From contig OY752141.1 in NCBI GenBank assembly GCA_963573315.1, positions 1,426,001-1,490,000 on the forward strand: 64,000 bases of DNA. The letters run 5' to 3'. How positions within the stretch are numbered: the first letter of the stretch is position 1; each line of letters begins with the position of its first letter. The notes under the pieces were generated by a model. That model searched no databases. It saw only the letters and a list, made by a program, of their open reading frames with translations, and was not told where the DNA came from. Origin of the DNA: Entomortierella parvispora. Lineage: Eukaryota > Mortierellomycota > Mortierellomycetes > Mortierellales > Mortierellaceae. The position numbers and the translations under genes are program-made. Shown piece by piece: positions 33,022 through 43,200 of this stretch.

Positions 33022-35832
33022 ATGTCCCTCCCGAGCCTGGTCTCTGGTGGAGGAGCCGAGTGCGGTCCTGTCAACCCCATGAATGGCCTCGTCAAGAGCT
33101 TCTCGAGAGACAGAACCCTGCACCAGGTGTGCTATGTTTGCTAAAGTCCCTTTGCCCGACCCATCTTTTCTTTACGTTGTAATCCTGACTTTTTTTTTTT
33201 CTTACTTTCACGCCTTGTTCCCCGCATTTATTTAGGACCAATTCGCATCCAGTCGGAACGCTGGATCGAGTTCCTCGGGTTTCCGAACTGCTCGTCAGGG
33301 CCCACATCAAGCAGGAGACCAGGTAGGTGCTTTAGGGACCATGGCAGACTCACTTCAACCCTGGCCATCTACCCATGGTACCATGATGCTCTCTCTGTCT
33401 GTTCTGCGAACACAGCACCGCAGTCAGCAAAAGTGAAACTCACTCCTCCACTTTTCTCCCTTCGTCTTTGCATCCTCAATAACGCGTAGTTCTCCCAAGA
33501 GTTCTTGCAGAATCAACAAGGCGGCTCCCAAGACTTTTTTGAGTTTAATGAAATGGGCAAGGAACTCGACGGTATCCATCAACAGCATCACCGCGCACCG
33601 ATCGCTGCCCCAGGAGGCGCTGACTGGGCCATGGACTTTATGCAGCAGACCCCCCTTCAGCAGCAGCACCCTGAATTCCACAACGATACCCAGTTTCAAG
33701 AGTTTGAGAACGTTTTCAGGAATGCGCAACTTCAGCAACTCCCAGGGCCTCTTACCACTGGTATGACATATCTTTTTATCTTGCTTGAATCCAATTTAAT
33801 GTACATACAGTACGAGTGGACATTAACAAAAAAAACGTCCACGTTCCATCAATAGGTGGTTGGCAAGCCGAGTTTGCAGCCTTTGAGCAGGCGCATGGAG
33901 GGCTGGAACATACACTCCAGCCAGAGCAGATCGCCGCCTTTGAGCGTGCGTTTGAGGACGCAAAGCAAGTCAGCGAATGGGAGTCGGAATTCAAAACAGA
34001 GAACCCTGCGTCTTGGGCACAAGAGTTTGCAGCCCAGGAGAGTAACCCAGCCACAGACCAGGACAACAAGGAGGCGCTTGCCAAGACTGCTGGTCTTTTA
34101 CTCGAATCAGTGGATCCCGGCACGAACGAAAAGTTCAAAAACTCATCCTTCATGAACTTTATGCGTCGGCTTCGGGATCAGGAGGTGGCCATCGAGGGCA
34201 ACAAGCTTGTAGAGCAAACTACACCCGTTCAATCCACCGCAGGCAACGACTGGGCTGCATCATTCAACCTGCAACAAAATAAGGGCAAGGGCCGGGCTGA
34301 AGATTGGTCCTCCGAGTTCAATAACCAACAAGAACAGCAAAATGGAGGCAGCACCTGGTCCACAGAATTTGAGAAACGGATTCAACAACACATTCAGAAC
34401 CGCGAACCTGGCGGCATGATGTCCAGCGATTTCGCACGGCAACAAGAATCTAGCTGGGCAGAAGAGTTTACAGGCGTAGCACACGCCATGGGCGGTGGTG
34501 TGACTGGAGCTTCAAATGACTGGGCACAGCAGTTCAATTCCTCACGACAAGATACCGCACAGGATTGGGTCAACGAGTTCAACTCCTCCAATGCCGCTGA
34601 GGAACTTGAGAACGCCTTTCAGCAACAACAACACCTCCAGGATCAGAATGAGAGCTGGGTTGAAACCTATCGGAAAAATATCGCTCATCTGGCTCAAGAA
34701 CCTGGAGACAAAGAATGGGACGCTCTGCAGAAAGATTGGGAGAAAAACGAGGCCACAGGATTGGGTTACAAGGCATCCGATCCTCGGTACCAAGTTTATG
34801 CCTTTGAACAAAACAACCCCTATATGATTGCTGATTCTGCAAAGCTTATGGACCTCGCAGCCCGCGGCAACCTCACAGAGTCCATCTTAGCTCTTGAGGC
34901 CGCAGTGCAGAAGGACCCCACTGATGCGGCTGCCTGGCATCAACTTGGACTCCGCCAGCAAGAGAATGAGCGCGAGACAATGGCCATTGCGGCGTTAATC
35001 AAGGCGGTAGAGGCGAATCCCAAGGAATTGAATGCCTGGCTTGCGTTAGCCGTCAGCTACACGAATGAGAATTGCAGGGTCGACGCCTACGATGCTCTTC
35101 AGTCTTGGGTGGAAAATTCTGATCAGTACATGGGCGTGATCAAGAATGTACAAGGCGGAAAAGGAAGGTTGGCACAAGAGAGGCATGAGTACGTAACAGG
35201 ATTGTTCTTGGAAGCTGCTCGGACAAACCCTGGTGAAAATTTGGATCCTGACGTTCAGATCGCTCTCGGTGTACTGTTCAATGTCTCTGAGGAGTATGAG
35301 AAGGCCGTTGACTGCTTCAGAGCAGCTTTGAACCTCCGTCCAGATGTAAGTATAGCTTTCCAGTCAAGTATGACCTCTTCGACGCTGTTTGACTGTGAAC
35401 TAACAATGCGCCGTGCCTGTTTGTGATCTTTAGGACTATATGCTCTGGAACAAATATGGAGCCACACTGGCCAACTCTCACAATACTTCGGCCGCCATCG
35501 AAGCTTACTTCAACGCCTTGAACATCAATCCATCATATATCCGTGCCCGCTACAACCTCGCCATCGCCTGTATTAACCTTGGTCAACATCGGGAAGCAGC
35601 CGAGCATTTATTGAGTGCCTTGTCTCTGCAGAATGCAGGGGATGCCGCGAGGGGTCTCATGGTCGGCTCCTCTGCAGCAGGACCCCAGCCTGATGGAGGC
35701 ATTGGAGGCATGTCCCAAAATGTTTGGGAGACCTTAAAAATGGCGATGTATATGCTTGGGCGAACAGATTTGGCCCACCGATGCGAGACGACAAGAGACC
35801 TGGATGCTTTCAGGGATGAGTTCGACTTCTAA
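33022..35832 (+). CDS. PEX5: peroxisomal targeting signal 1 receptor PEX5, 783 aa
   Basis: Exons 33022-33126, 33236-33322, 33490-33760, 33856-35345 and 35434-35832. The N-terminus GGGAECGPVNPM carries the conserved Cys (C14) that is ubiquitinated for receptor recycling in the family. The N-terminal half is disordered and holds eleven WxxxF/Y motifs (WAMDF, WQAEF, WESEF, WAQEF, WAASF, WSSEF, WSTEF, WAEEF, WAQQF, WVNEF, WVETY), which dock on Pex14/Pex13. The C-terminal half (about 474-760) is a TPR array: LEAAVQKDPTDAAAWHQLGLRQ, AVEANPKELNAWLALAVSY, VLFNVSEEYEKAVDCFRAAL, YGATLANSHNTSAAIEAYFNAL. It binds the SKL-type signal of peroxisomal matrix cargo and shuttles between cytosol and the peroxisome membrane. 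The WxxxF count is high. Confidence 0.95.
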
Positions 35833-35983
35833 ATTTGAATAGCAATCACACAGCTATACTAATGAAATCGGCATGTTTCTGTGCAAAACACTCTTATTGT
35901 TCTCGATAAAAATGTTGGAGATTTTTTTTGAAGACTTTTTTTATCATGAACAAAGAGGAATTCAGATTGAGAACGGGAAAGAC

Positions 35984-37252
35984 TTAGGGCTCATGCGCGC
36001 TTTTGCCAGTCTCGTAGAAATGAAGGGAGGCTCGAGCATTGGAGGACTGGATCTTGATCTCACTCGGACCCTGACCACGATGGCCACGCTTGATCGTCTT
36101 CTTGTCCTGCTCAAAGGTCAGCTCCGAGCCCTCCACCGCGGTCGAGGCGTTGCTGGTATCCACCTCGAATCGACCATGGAAAGCTTCCGTCTTTTTTTTT
36201 TTTTTTTTTTTTTTTTTGTTTTTAGGAAAGAGGACAAACAGTTGGGTTAGAACAGAAGGCAAGGAACCAACGCAAAAATCGAAAATATCGAGAGCTAGAC
36301 TTACCAAATTGACCTCCACTGAGGCGTTCGAAGACTCACACACGCCCTTAAACTTCTCATTAATGGGAACCATGATCGACGACACTATACTTCCGTTAGA
36401 TGTTTCGTGCTTCACCTCCAATGGCTGTCCAGAGAGACTGGCATCGATGTTGCACTCAATTCTTGAATTGTTTGTAACTGCATTCACCCACGACGCTCTG
36501 TCGGCCTTGGCCAACAGTGCACCAATGACCAACCTCCCATTGTTTGAAGCAGTGTTCAACCACAGACCTCTGGCCGTGTTGACTGTAGAGATGTGGGTAT
36601 CGATTGAAGCATTCGACGAGTTCAAATGCACGTTCGACTGACGACCGTCCAACGCGTCTTGAAGATCCAGTTTGGCATGAATTGGTCCGTTTGACGTCTT
36701 AAGGTCAACATGACCTGCTCGGAAATTTCCTTCAATGTTTCCATTCACAGTTCGAAGCTGGACACGATCTGCATGGATAGATTTCAGAGAGATGCTCGTG
36801 TTCGAGAAAGAACCTCTCAAGCTCTTAAAAAACAGACTCGACAGATCCTCCACAGCAGAGAGTGAAGTCAAAGGGGCCTCGAGGCTCAAGGACTCGGTCG
36901 AGGAGAGAGAGGCGGGGTATTGGATCAAGGTTTCGTGGTAGATACGCGTGTTGTTTCCCCAATGAACAGGGGTTTCCAGCGTGAAAGTGAAGGTTTGGCT
37001 GTGGAAGGAAGGCGTGATCGTGACCTCGTCTTTGTCTTTTTCGTCCATGACCCAGACGCGGATCGAGATCAGACCAGAGGCATCGCTGATCTCAGGGTCG
37101 CCACCATGAACAACTTGGATCTTGCCCGACAGTTTGCCTTTGGCGGTAAAGACGACGTTAGGATATTCTTTTGGGTTGAAAGAAGTATCGTCGTTGGGAA
37201 TACGAACAGGGATGTCCGGATTGGAAAAGTGGCTCTGGGAAGAGTAGAACAT
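35984..37252 (-). CDS. uncharacterised protein with repeated Ser-Asn-Ala/Gly motifs (DUF4097/DUF7330-like), 384 aa
   Basis: Exons 37252-36305 and 36190-35984. The 114-bp intron (36191-36304, GTAAGT...AAAG) is a multiple of three and free of stops, so the genomic frame runs through it. After an N-terminal domain rich in beta-like patterns (VVFTAKGKLSGKIQVV, TFTFTLETPVHWG) come short repeats: TVNGNIEGNF, TSNGPIHAKL, SSNASIDTHI, TSNGSIVSSI, SSNASVEVNL, TSNASTAVEG, SSNARASLHF. Such spaced (S/T)(S/N)(N/G) turns suggest a right-handed beta-solenoid like bacterial DUF4097 adhesin-type proteins; I am unsure of the exact family. No signal peptide is seen. It converges with PEX5 (151 bp between stops). 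Confidence 0.65.
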   Translation of the reverse strand: MFYSSQSHFSNPDIPVRIPNDDTSFNPKEYPNVVFTAKGKLSGKIQVVHGGDPEISDASGLISIRVWVMDEKDKDEVTITPSFHSQTFTFTLETPVHWGNNTRIYHETLIQYPASLSSTESLSLEAPLTSLSAVEDLSSLFFKSLRGSFSNTSISLKSIHADRVQLRTVNGNIEGNFRAGHVDLKTSNGPIHAKLDLQDALDGRQSNVHLNSSNASIDTHISTVNTARGLWLNTASNNGRLVIGALLAKADRASWVNAVTNNSRIECNIDASLSGQPLEVKHETSNGSIVSSIMVPINEKFKGVCESSNASVEVNLVSLALDIFDFCVGSLPSVLTQLFVLFPKNKKKKKKKKKTEAFHGRFEVDTSNASTAVEGSELTFEQDKKTIKRGHRGQGPSEIKIQSSNARASLHFYETGKSAHEP

Positions 37253-37929
37253 GATGTGGAAGAGAAATGGTGGTGTTGTTGCGAGATGAGTACGATAGAG
37301 AGAAATAGGTGGGCGAGCATCCGCTTTTTATATCTGAAGCAAGAACGCCGTGCCAAGGCCCAACCCAAAAATAATCCTTGGCACAAAGCCAAGACTAGAC
37401 AAAATCTGCAGCGATGTCGGCCCGTGCGGCACTATGACTATTTGCCTCATGTGGAAACGCAGAACAACAGAAGGCGCAAGGCGGTATTTGGACATGGAGA
37501 GACAGCACTGTACAGCAGCAACGTGGGTAAAGAGTCTGCCATTGCTGCAGGACCAGGGAGATCGCGCGTTTTTTTTTTTGGACCTGGGATGGTGACCCAC
37601 CTCCGCATGCCTCTCTACAACTTGGGTGCTGCATCACGCCGTTTTCCATTCTTCTTCTACAGCTCACTTCATCGTCCTTCCAGCGTCTGCAGCACAATCT
37701 TCCTTCCATCTACGGAGCCCTTGCTCATTTTTTGAACAATCTTGCAACGTCTTGCACCGATCGGCTGTCCATCTGCAACCCACGCTTTCATCTCGAACCA
37801 TGTGAACCGACAAGAGCGTTGACTTTCCAATCAATCTAACTCTTCACGTTACTCCTCCTCCACAATGATCTCTTTGTACTTTCTCGCTTTTACCTTCTCC
37901 CTCTACTATGCCACATAAAGACTTCACAG
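37253..37929. other. intergenic region
   Basis: Upstream side of the beta-repeat gene. No coding sequence with a recognisable signature on either strand. Confidence 0.4.
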
Positions 37930-38218
37930 ATGTTCACTCTGTGGCGCGTTCGGCCATTACTCAAAAACGTGCCAGATGAACCTGCGCATTGTTACTTCTC
38001 ACCCCACTGATGATAACACTTTCAAATGGAAGCGGCCACGTTCCATTGTTCCTAAACCCGTCGACCTGCCAACCCCCTCCCCCCTCTCTCTCTTTGGGTC
38101 TTTAGTGCAGGAAGAGCAGCACAACCACCATCTGAAACTATCGGTTACGAATGCTGGGTCGCATGAACGTTCTTTTGCGGTCACAACAGGCAATGCACTA
38201 GATGGAGGTATAAGTTAA
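37930..38218 (+). CDS. zinc-knuckle (CCHC) exon or fragment
   Basis: After an acceptor-like TTCACAG the frame reads CSLCGAFGHYSKTCQM, a clean C-x2-C-x4-H-x4-C zinc knuckle, then about 80 residues without a known domain ending at a stop at 38218. No convincing upstream exon was found, so this may be the last exon of a short gene or a retroelement/transposase relic. Zinc knuckles bind single-stranded nucleic acid. Confidence 0.3.
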
Positions 38219-39159
38219 CATCGATATCATGAGATTCTCCCCTATAACGAACCATGCCTAGCCCTCACTATTCTAGAGGCGTCTTAAGTCTTCATCTAAA
38301 AAATGTCCTGTGTTCAATGAATTCTGTTGAAATGGTCGCGTATCTTTACCTGCGATCACACCACTGCCAGACAAAATGCGCGTACTCTACTCCAGAAGTA
38401 CTTCCTTATCAGGACCCTTCCTCGCATTTTTAACAATGCTTTTGCCTCCCCATTTCTTGGCACCGACAATCACGGCAATCGCAATCAACACATTCAATCT
38501 GTCATCCCAGGGAGGGGTCCAACACCTTTTCAGGCGAAGTCGAGCCCTTATCGTCGACTTGGTCCGTTGTTTCCAACAAATTGCCATATTCCATGCTTCT
38601 CTCAGATCTATTTCTATGGTGCCAATCAAGATTCGAGGATATCTATCCATCAAAGACCTGACTTCATATACAATGGACTGTCACGAACCCGGACTAGATT
38701 GGTGCGCGTCGCTGGACTATATCCCTAGGCTCTGCACTCGTGTTCATTGGGCCGTCGCCTCTATTTCCGACCAGCCAGTCTACGTGCCAATCCCTGTCCA
38801 TCCGTCGCCTCCCTGATCAAGGTTGTACCTATGGCCATCCTCGCATCGGTCTGCCCCTGGTCAATCATGACGTCCATTGTCGCCCCGCTCACTGGCGACG
38901 CCATCCAGACACTCACTCGTAAGTCCATCAGCATCATCATGACGAATCTTGTTGACAGCCGCCTTCCATCTGTTTCTATCCTGTTCCTCTCTGACTCTTT
39001 CATGTATCCGTAACCACTACGGGACTCTCTCGCCTCCTACTGTAGTATATAAACTCCTCGTTAGTCCGGTATAGTTCCTCGATATGCAACTCACAATATA
39101 CATTAAAGTACTATTCTCCTTCTTACCTTCCTTCCTTGTTTTCATCCATTCCTCCCGTG
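38219..39159. other. intergenic region before the transposon cluster
   Basis: Open frames of 100-146 codons occur on the plus strand in overlapping phases but show no domain and no supporting splice structure. Probably non-coding or decayed sequence. Confidence 0.4.
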
Positions 39160-39610
39160 TGTCACGATCGGACAAGACAGGGACAAGAAGGTGAAGGAAA
39201 GGTGTGGTTTATTGTGAATTGCAGACTGAGGAACGAAGCAAGAGGACAGAGGGGTTTATATACTAGAGAGTGATGAAGGCCTGGACCAGGCCTGCGTTGA
39301 GTCAGAGATGACACGGAAGAGTAGGATACATATCCGAGCAGGTACTAATCATAAGCCGGACCTATGAGTAGGGTCCGGGATGGCAACATAGATGAAGGAG
39401 AATGAGATGGAGGTCCTGATAGGTGCGGCTGAGAGATACGTACTAAGGGTAGCTATAGCCCTAGGTCCAGAACCTGGACGCCAGGGGTACTTGTCGGAGA
39501 TCAGATGACAAGCCAATTAGTGCGGATACAGATCCTAGGTTCGCGATCCTAGACCAGAGGTACAAGAGACGCGTACTTCGTACGATCTGAGTCTGCGACG
39601 TTTCGTGACA
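39160..39610 (-). mobile_element. solo LTR, family A (451 bp), copy 1
   Basis: Bounded by TGTCACG and CGTGACA and flanked by a perfect 5-bp duplication, CCGTG (39155-39159 and 39611-39615). It is the reverse complement of the copies at 45979 and 58914. The TATA-like tagtatataaac and AATAAA-like signals mark it as an LTR with promoter and polyadenylation region. No internal retroelement sequence adjoins it, so it is the scar of LTR-LTR recombination. Confidence 0.92.
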
Positions 39611-39795
39611 CCGTGTCTGTTCGTGATATGGTAATGGACATCCACAGATGACGAAGAAAAATATCAAAATGAAATCGTGGACAGCAAGGCTGTGATGGTT
39701 GGGGGGTTCTGTGGTTCACAAGATGGAAAAGAGGGTTGTTTATTATAATACCAGGTTCGTGAAATAAAAAGGGTAGGAAAGAGGCTTAGCCTCCA

Positions 39796-39965
39796 TGAAA
39801 TGTCGGGGGTCTGTACGTCAGGAAGAAAGAAAGGTGCTGTTTAATGATAGAGAGCGACAGCCTGATATGACTGTCGCACACTACTTAAGGGGCGCGCAAG
39901 CGCAACTCTCTCTAACTAGAAATAAACGGCAGGAGAAATACGTCGGTATTGCACCGGACGTTACA
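39796..39965 (-). repeat. 3' LTR of element 1 (170 bp)
   Basis: In element orientation it starts TGTAACGTCC and ends TTTCA. It appears identical to the 5' LTR. Confidence 0.93.
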
Positions 39966-39977
39966 AACTCCCCCCCC
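39966..39977 (-). other. polypurine tract of element 1
   Basis: On the minus strand a G8 run then AGTT abuts the 3' LTR, the expected position of the plus-strand DNA primer. Confidence 0.75.
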
Positions 39978-40293
39978 AGATTGATACCGGGTAGAACTAA
40001 TAGTGGCTAACTTTACGGGGATAAAACTGTGGAAAACCCCTTGATAGATTGACGAGGATAAAATGTAGAAAACCTCTTGGATTGATAGGTGAGGGAAAAT
40101 CGGGAAAACCTCTGAATTGCGAGATAATTGCGAACTCCTTGTGCTGTGCATAGAGAAGGTGTAACTCTTTTATAGCTTTTAACGGGTGTAAAATACGACC
40201 GGTGGCCAAAAAACCCTGTGATCTGGCATCTGGTGCTCTGTCTGTGTGAGAGGAAAACGCTGACCTCGTTAAAAACCTCTTGGCTCTGGTTGA

Positions 40294-43200
40294 CTAATTC
40301 CTCACTTTGGCTTTGCGGCTCTTGTTGGCCTGAGAACTCTGGGCTTTTGCTTGCTCGTCTCGTACTTGTTTTTGGAGTTTCTTCTCCCTGTTGTCTCTGA
40401 TACGAATTATTCTTTTAGCTGCATGCGGATTGTCCATGCGCTTACTCTTCCAGTATTTGTCGATGATGTTCTTTGAGTCAAACTGGTCATAGCTGAGTTG
40501 CTGGTTGTGTGAGGAGTCATATCCTTTCCACTGCACAGTGTACAGCATCCCCTCCTTGGAGAGCGAATGGTCAAGGATCATGTCGATCTCATATGACTCG
40601 GCACTTTGCACGTCTAGCGCTTGGGTGACTTGCTTCAGCTGCTCCGGGGAATATTGACGGGGCAGTTTCTCAGACATTGGATCGAGGAGAGTGTATGAGC
40701 CATGTGTTGAGCGGGAAAGAACCTTGTATGGGCCGTGATATTTGGCGTCAATCTTGCTACCAGGTACGTCTTCCTTGGCCATGACATAGGTGCCAGGCTG
40801 GAAGTCACGCAATCGATGAGTCCTATTGAACTTCGAAGCCATAGCTGTCTGAGTCCCAGTACTGTAATCCGAAATTGCAGGGTATACCAGTTTCGTGAGA
40901 TACTCTAGACGCTGTTCGTTCTCCTCATCTGTCAATAGATGGGACTCAACCGCGGAGAAATCCGTGAGAGTAGCAAACGATCTACCGTAGAACAATGAAA
41001 ACGGCGTTGAGTTGTGGAGACTGGCGGCCCTGGTGTTGAGCTGTAGCTGCGCCATGGGTACATAGTTATCCCATTGGTCGCGCCGTCCTTGAAGTTGTTT
41101 CTTGATGTTGTCTTTCATGGTGCGCACAAAGCGTTCAGCCACGCCGTTCGACCTTGGGTGGTACGGTGTCGACAGTCTATGATCAATTTTCAACTTTTGA
41201 TTCATGAGCTTACACAGTGAATTAACGAACTCAGAGCCGTTATCACTTTGAACGATCTTTGGGAATCCGATGCCGCAGAACAGCTTAAACAATGCTTGTG
41301 CGATTGTCCGGGCTTCCTTATTCGGCAAAGGTTCAAGGAAGACAAACCTGGTACAGATGTCTACGGTCACAAGTACAAACTTGTTGCCGGATGTACTGGT
41401 ATCGAATTCAGCAAGATCCACGGCGACATGCTCACCGGGTAGCCGTGCATGGATGGGCCTGAGAGGATGGTAACCCTTTCGGGCGATGTTGAAGTACTGG
41501 CACTGTGTGCATCCACTGACCCATTTCAGGCAGTCTTCTTTGAGCTTAGGCCAAGTCTTACCAGTAGCCTGGATGGCTTTGACCATGGCTCCCGTACCTG
41601 GATGTCCAAACTCATGGGTACGGCTGAGAATAAGTTCTCGCTCTTCCTCTCGGAGTACAACTTCGTGGGACACATCATCAGAGACGAATTCTTGCATGTA
41701 CGCTTCATCCATTACGAACCTGGTGCCAATCTTGAGATCTGGCCCGGAGGATGCTTCTGGTGATGTGTTGGCCCTGTCGATGGTTGCTGCTTTTAAGGCC
41801 CGGGTGACGGCGGCAACAGATGGATGCCCGTCAGGGACCATGTCCATGTCGTAGTCTTCGCGTTCTTTTGTGGGGTCGTCCTCTTCGGTAAATGCACGGG
41901 ACAGTGCATCCGGTAGGACGTTCAGTATGCCTGGTCGGTAGATGCACTCGAAATCGTAATTAAAGATCGTCTCCTTCCAGTTCGTAACAATCTGAGGAAG
42001 TTCCTTTTGCTCGTGTATGTAGGTTAGCGGACGGTGGTCAGTGAAGAGGGTGAACTTTCGTCCCCATAAGTATTGATGAAAACGATTGAGTGCAAAAACG
42101 ATCCCAAGTAACTCCTTTTTGTATGCTGGGTAATTCTTCTCGCTTTTGTGAAGCGCCCTGGCCTGGAATGAGATGTAGTTGATCTTCGACTCGTCTCCAT
42201 TGGGTAGTTGGTAGAGCACTGCGCCGATGCCAACTCCGGATGCGTCAGTCGCGACATAGAATGGTAGACTGAAATCGGGGAAACATAGACAAGGAGCGAG
42301 AATGATTGATCGTCTCAGTTTGTCAAAGCTGCGTTTCTCTTCCTTGGAAAGTGAAAACGTGCCCCTCTTGTTCCGTAAGGCTTCTAGAGGTGCTGCTAGC
42401 ACACTGTACAGTGGTATGTACTCGCGGAAATAATTGAAGAGACCGAGATACCTCTGGACCATCTTCTTGTTGCGGGGGTATGCCCAAGAATAAATGTTTG
42501 CAATTTTCTTCGGATTGATCATGCGGCCATGTCGGTTGACGATGTAGCCGAGCATCAATATTTCAGTGCTGTAAAAGTTACACTTTTCCTGGTTGATAAT
42601 AAGTTTGGCCTCGGTTAGACGTTTTACGACCGTGATGCAGTGCTCCAGATGACTTTCAGTTTCGTCTGTATGGGCAACAATATCATCGACATAATTGTCA
42701 GCAAAGTCGGCGTCTCCGAATAGCTCAGCCATTCCTCGTTGGAAGATGCTAGTGAGTGGTTTCAAACCAAATGGTGCTCGAGCGAACTTGTACTGCTGGT
42801 TGTCGTATGTAAACGCGGTCAGGATTTGACTCAGCTCGGCAATTCTCATGCGATGATAAGCCTGAGAGAGGTCAAAGGTAGAGTATCTGGCTTTGCCTGC
42901 GACCTTGGTATGCAAGTCTGCGATCTTTGGGAGCGGAAATTGGTCCGTGTCCAGCAACTGCTTGTTGAGTGTGCGCGGATCCAGGCATACTCTGTGCTTT
43001 AAAATCTTCCCTTCTAGGTCTCGTCTCGCTGCCATGGTGAGCGTGCTATTATATGGGCAATGTCCCTTTACGGGTACTATCACTCCGTCTTTAAGCCATT
43101 GCTTCACGGTCTTGTCAACCTCGTCTTTCTCTGTCTGCGAATAGAACTGCCGTGGGCGTTCTTGCACTTTGCAATCGGGTCCAACTTTTAGTTCTACAAC

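Noticed and set aside
32532-33082. Several open frames in both directions between ferredoxin and PEX5
   Set aside because: Produced by a CT-rich promoter tract (Ser/Leu/Pro or Glu/Arg/Lys runs).
38327-38816. Overlapping 133- and 146-codon plus-strand frames
   Set aside because: Two phases over the same DNA, no domain, no splice support.
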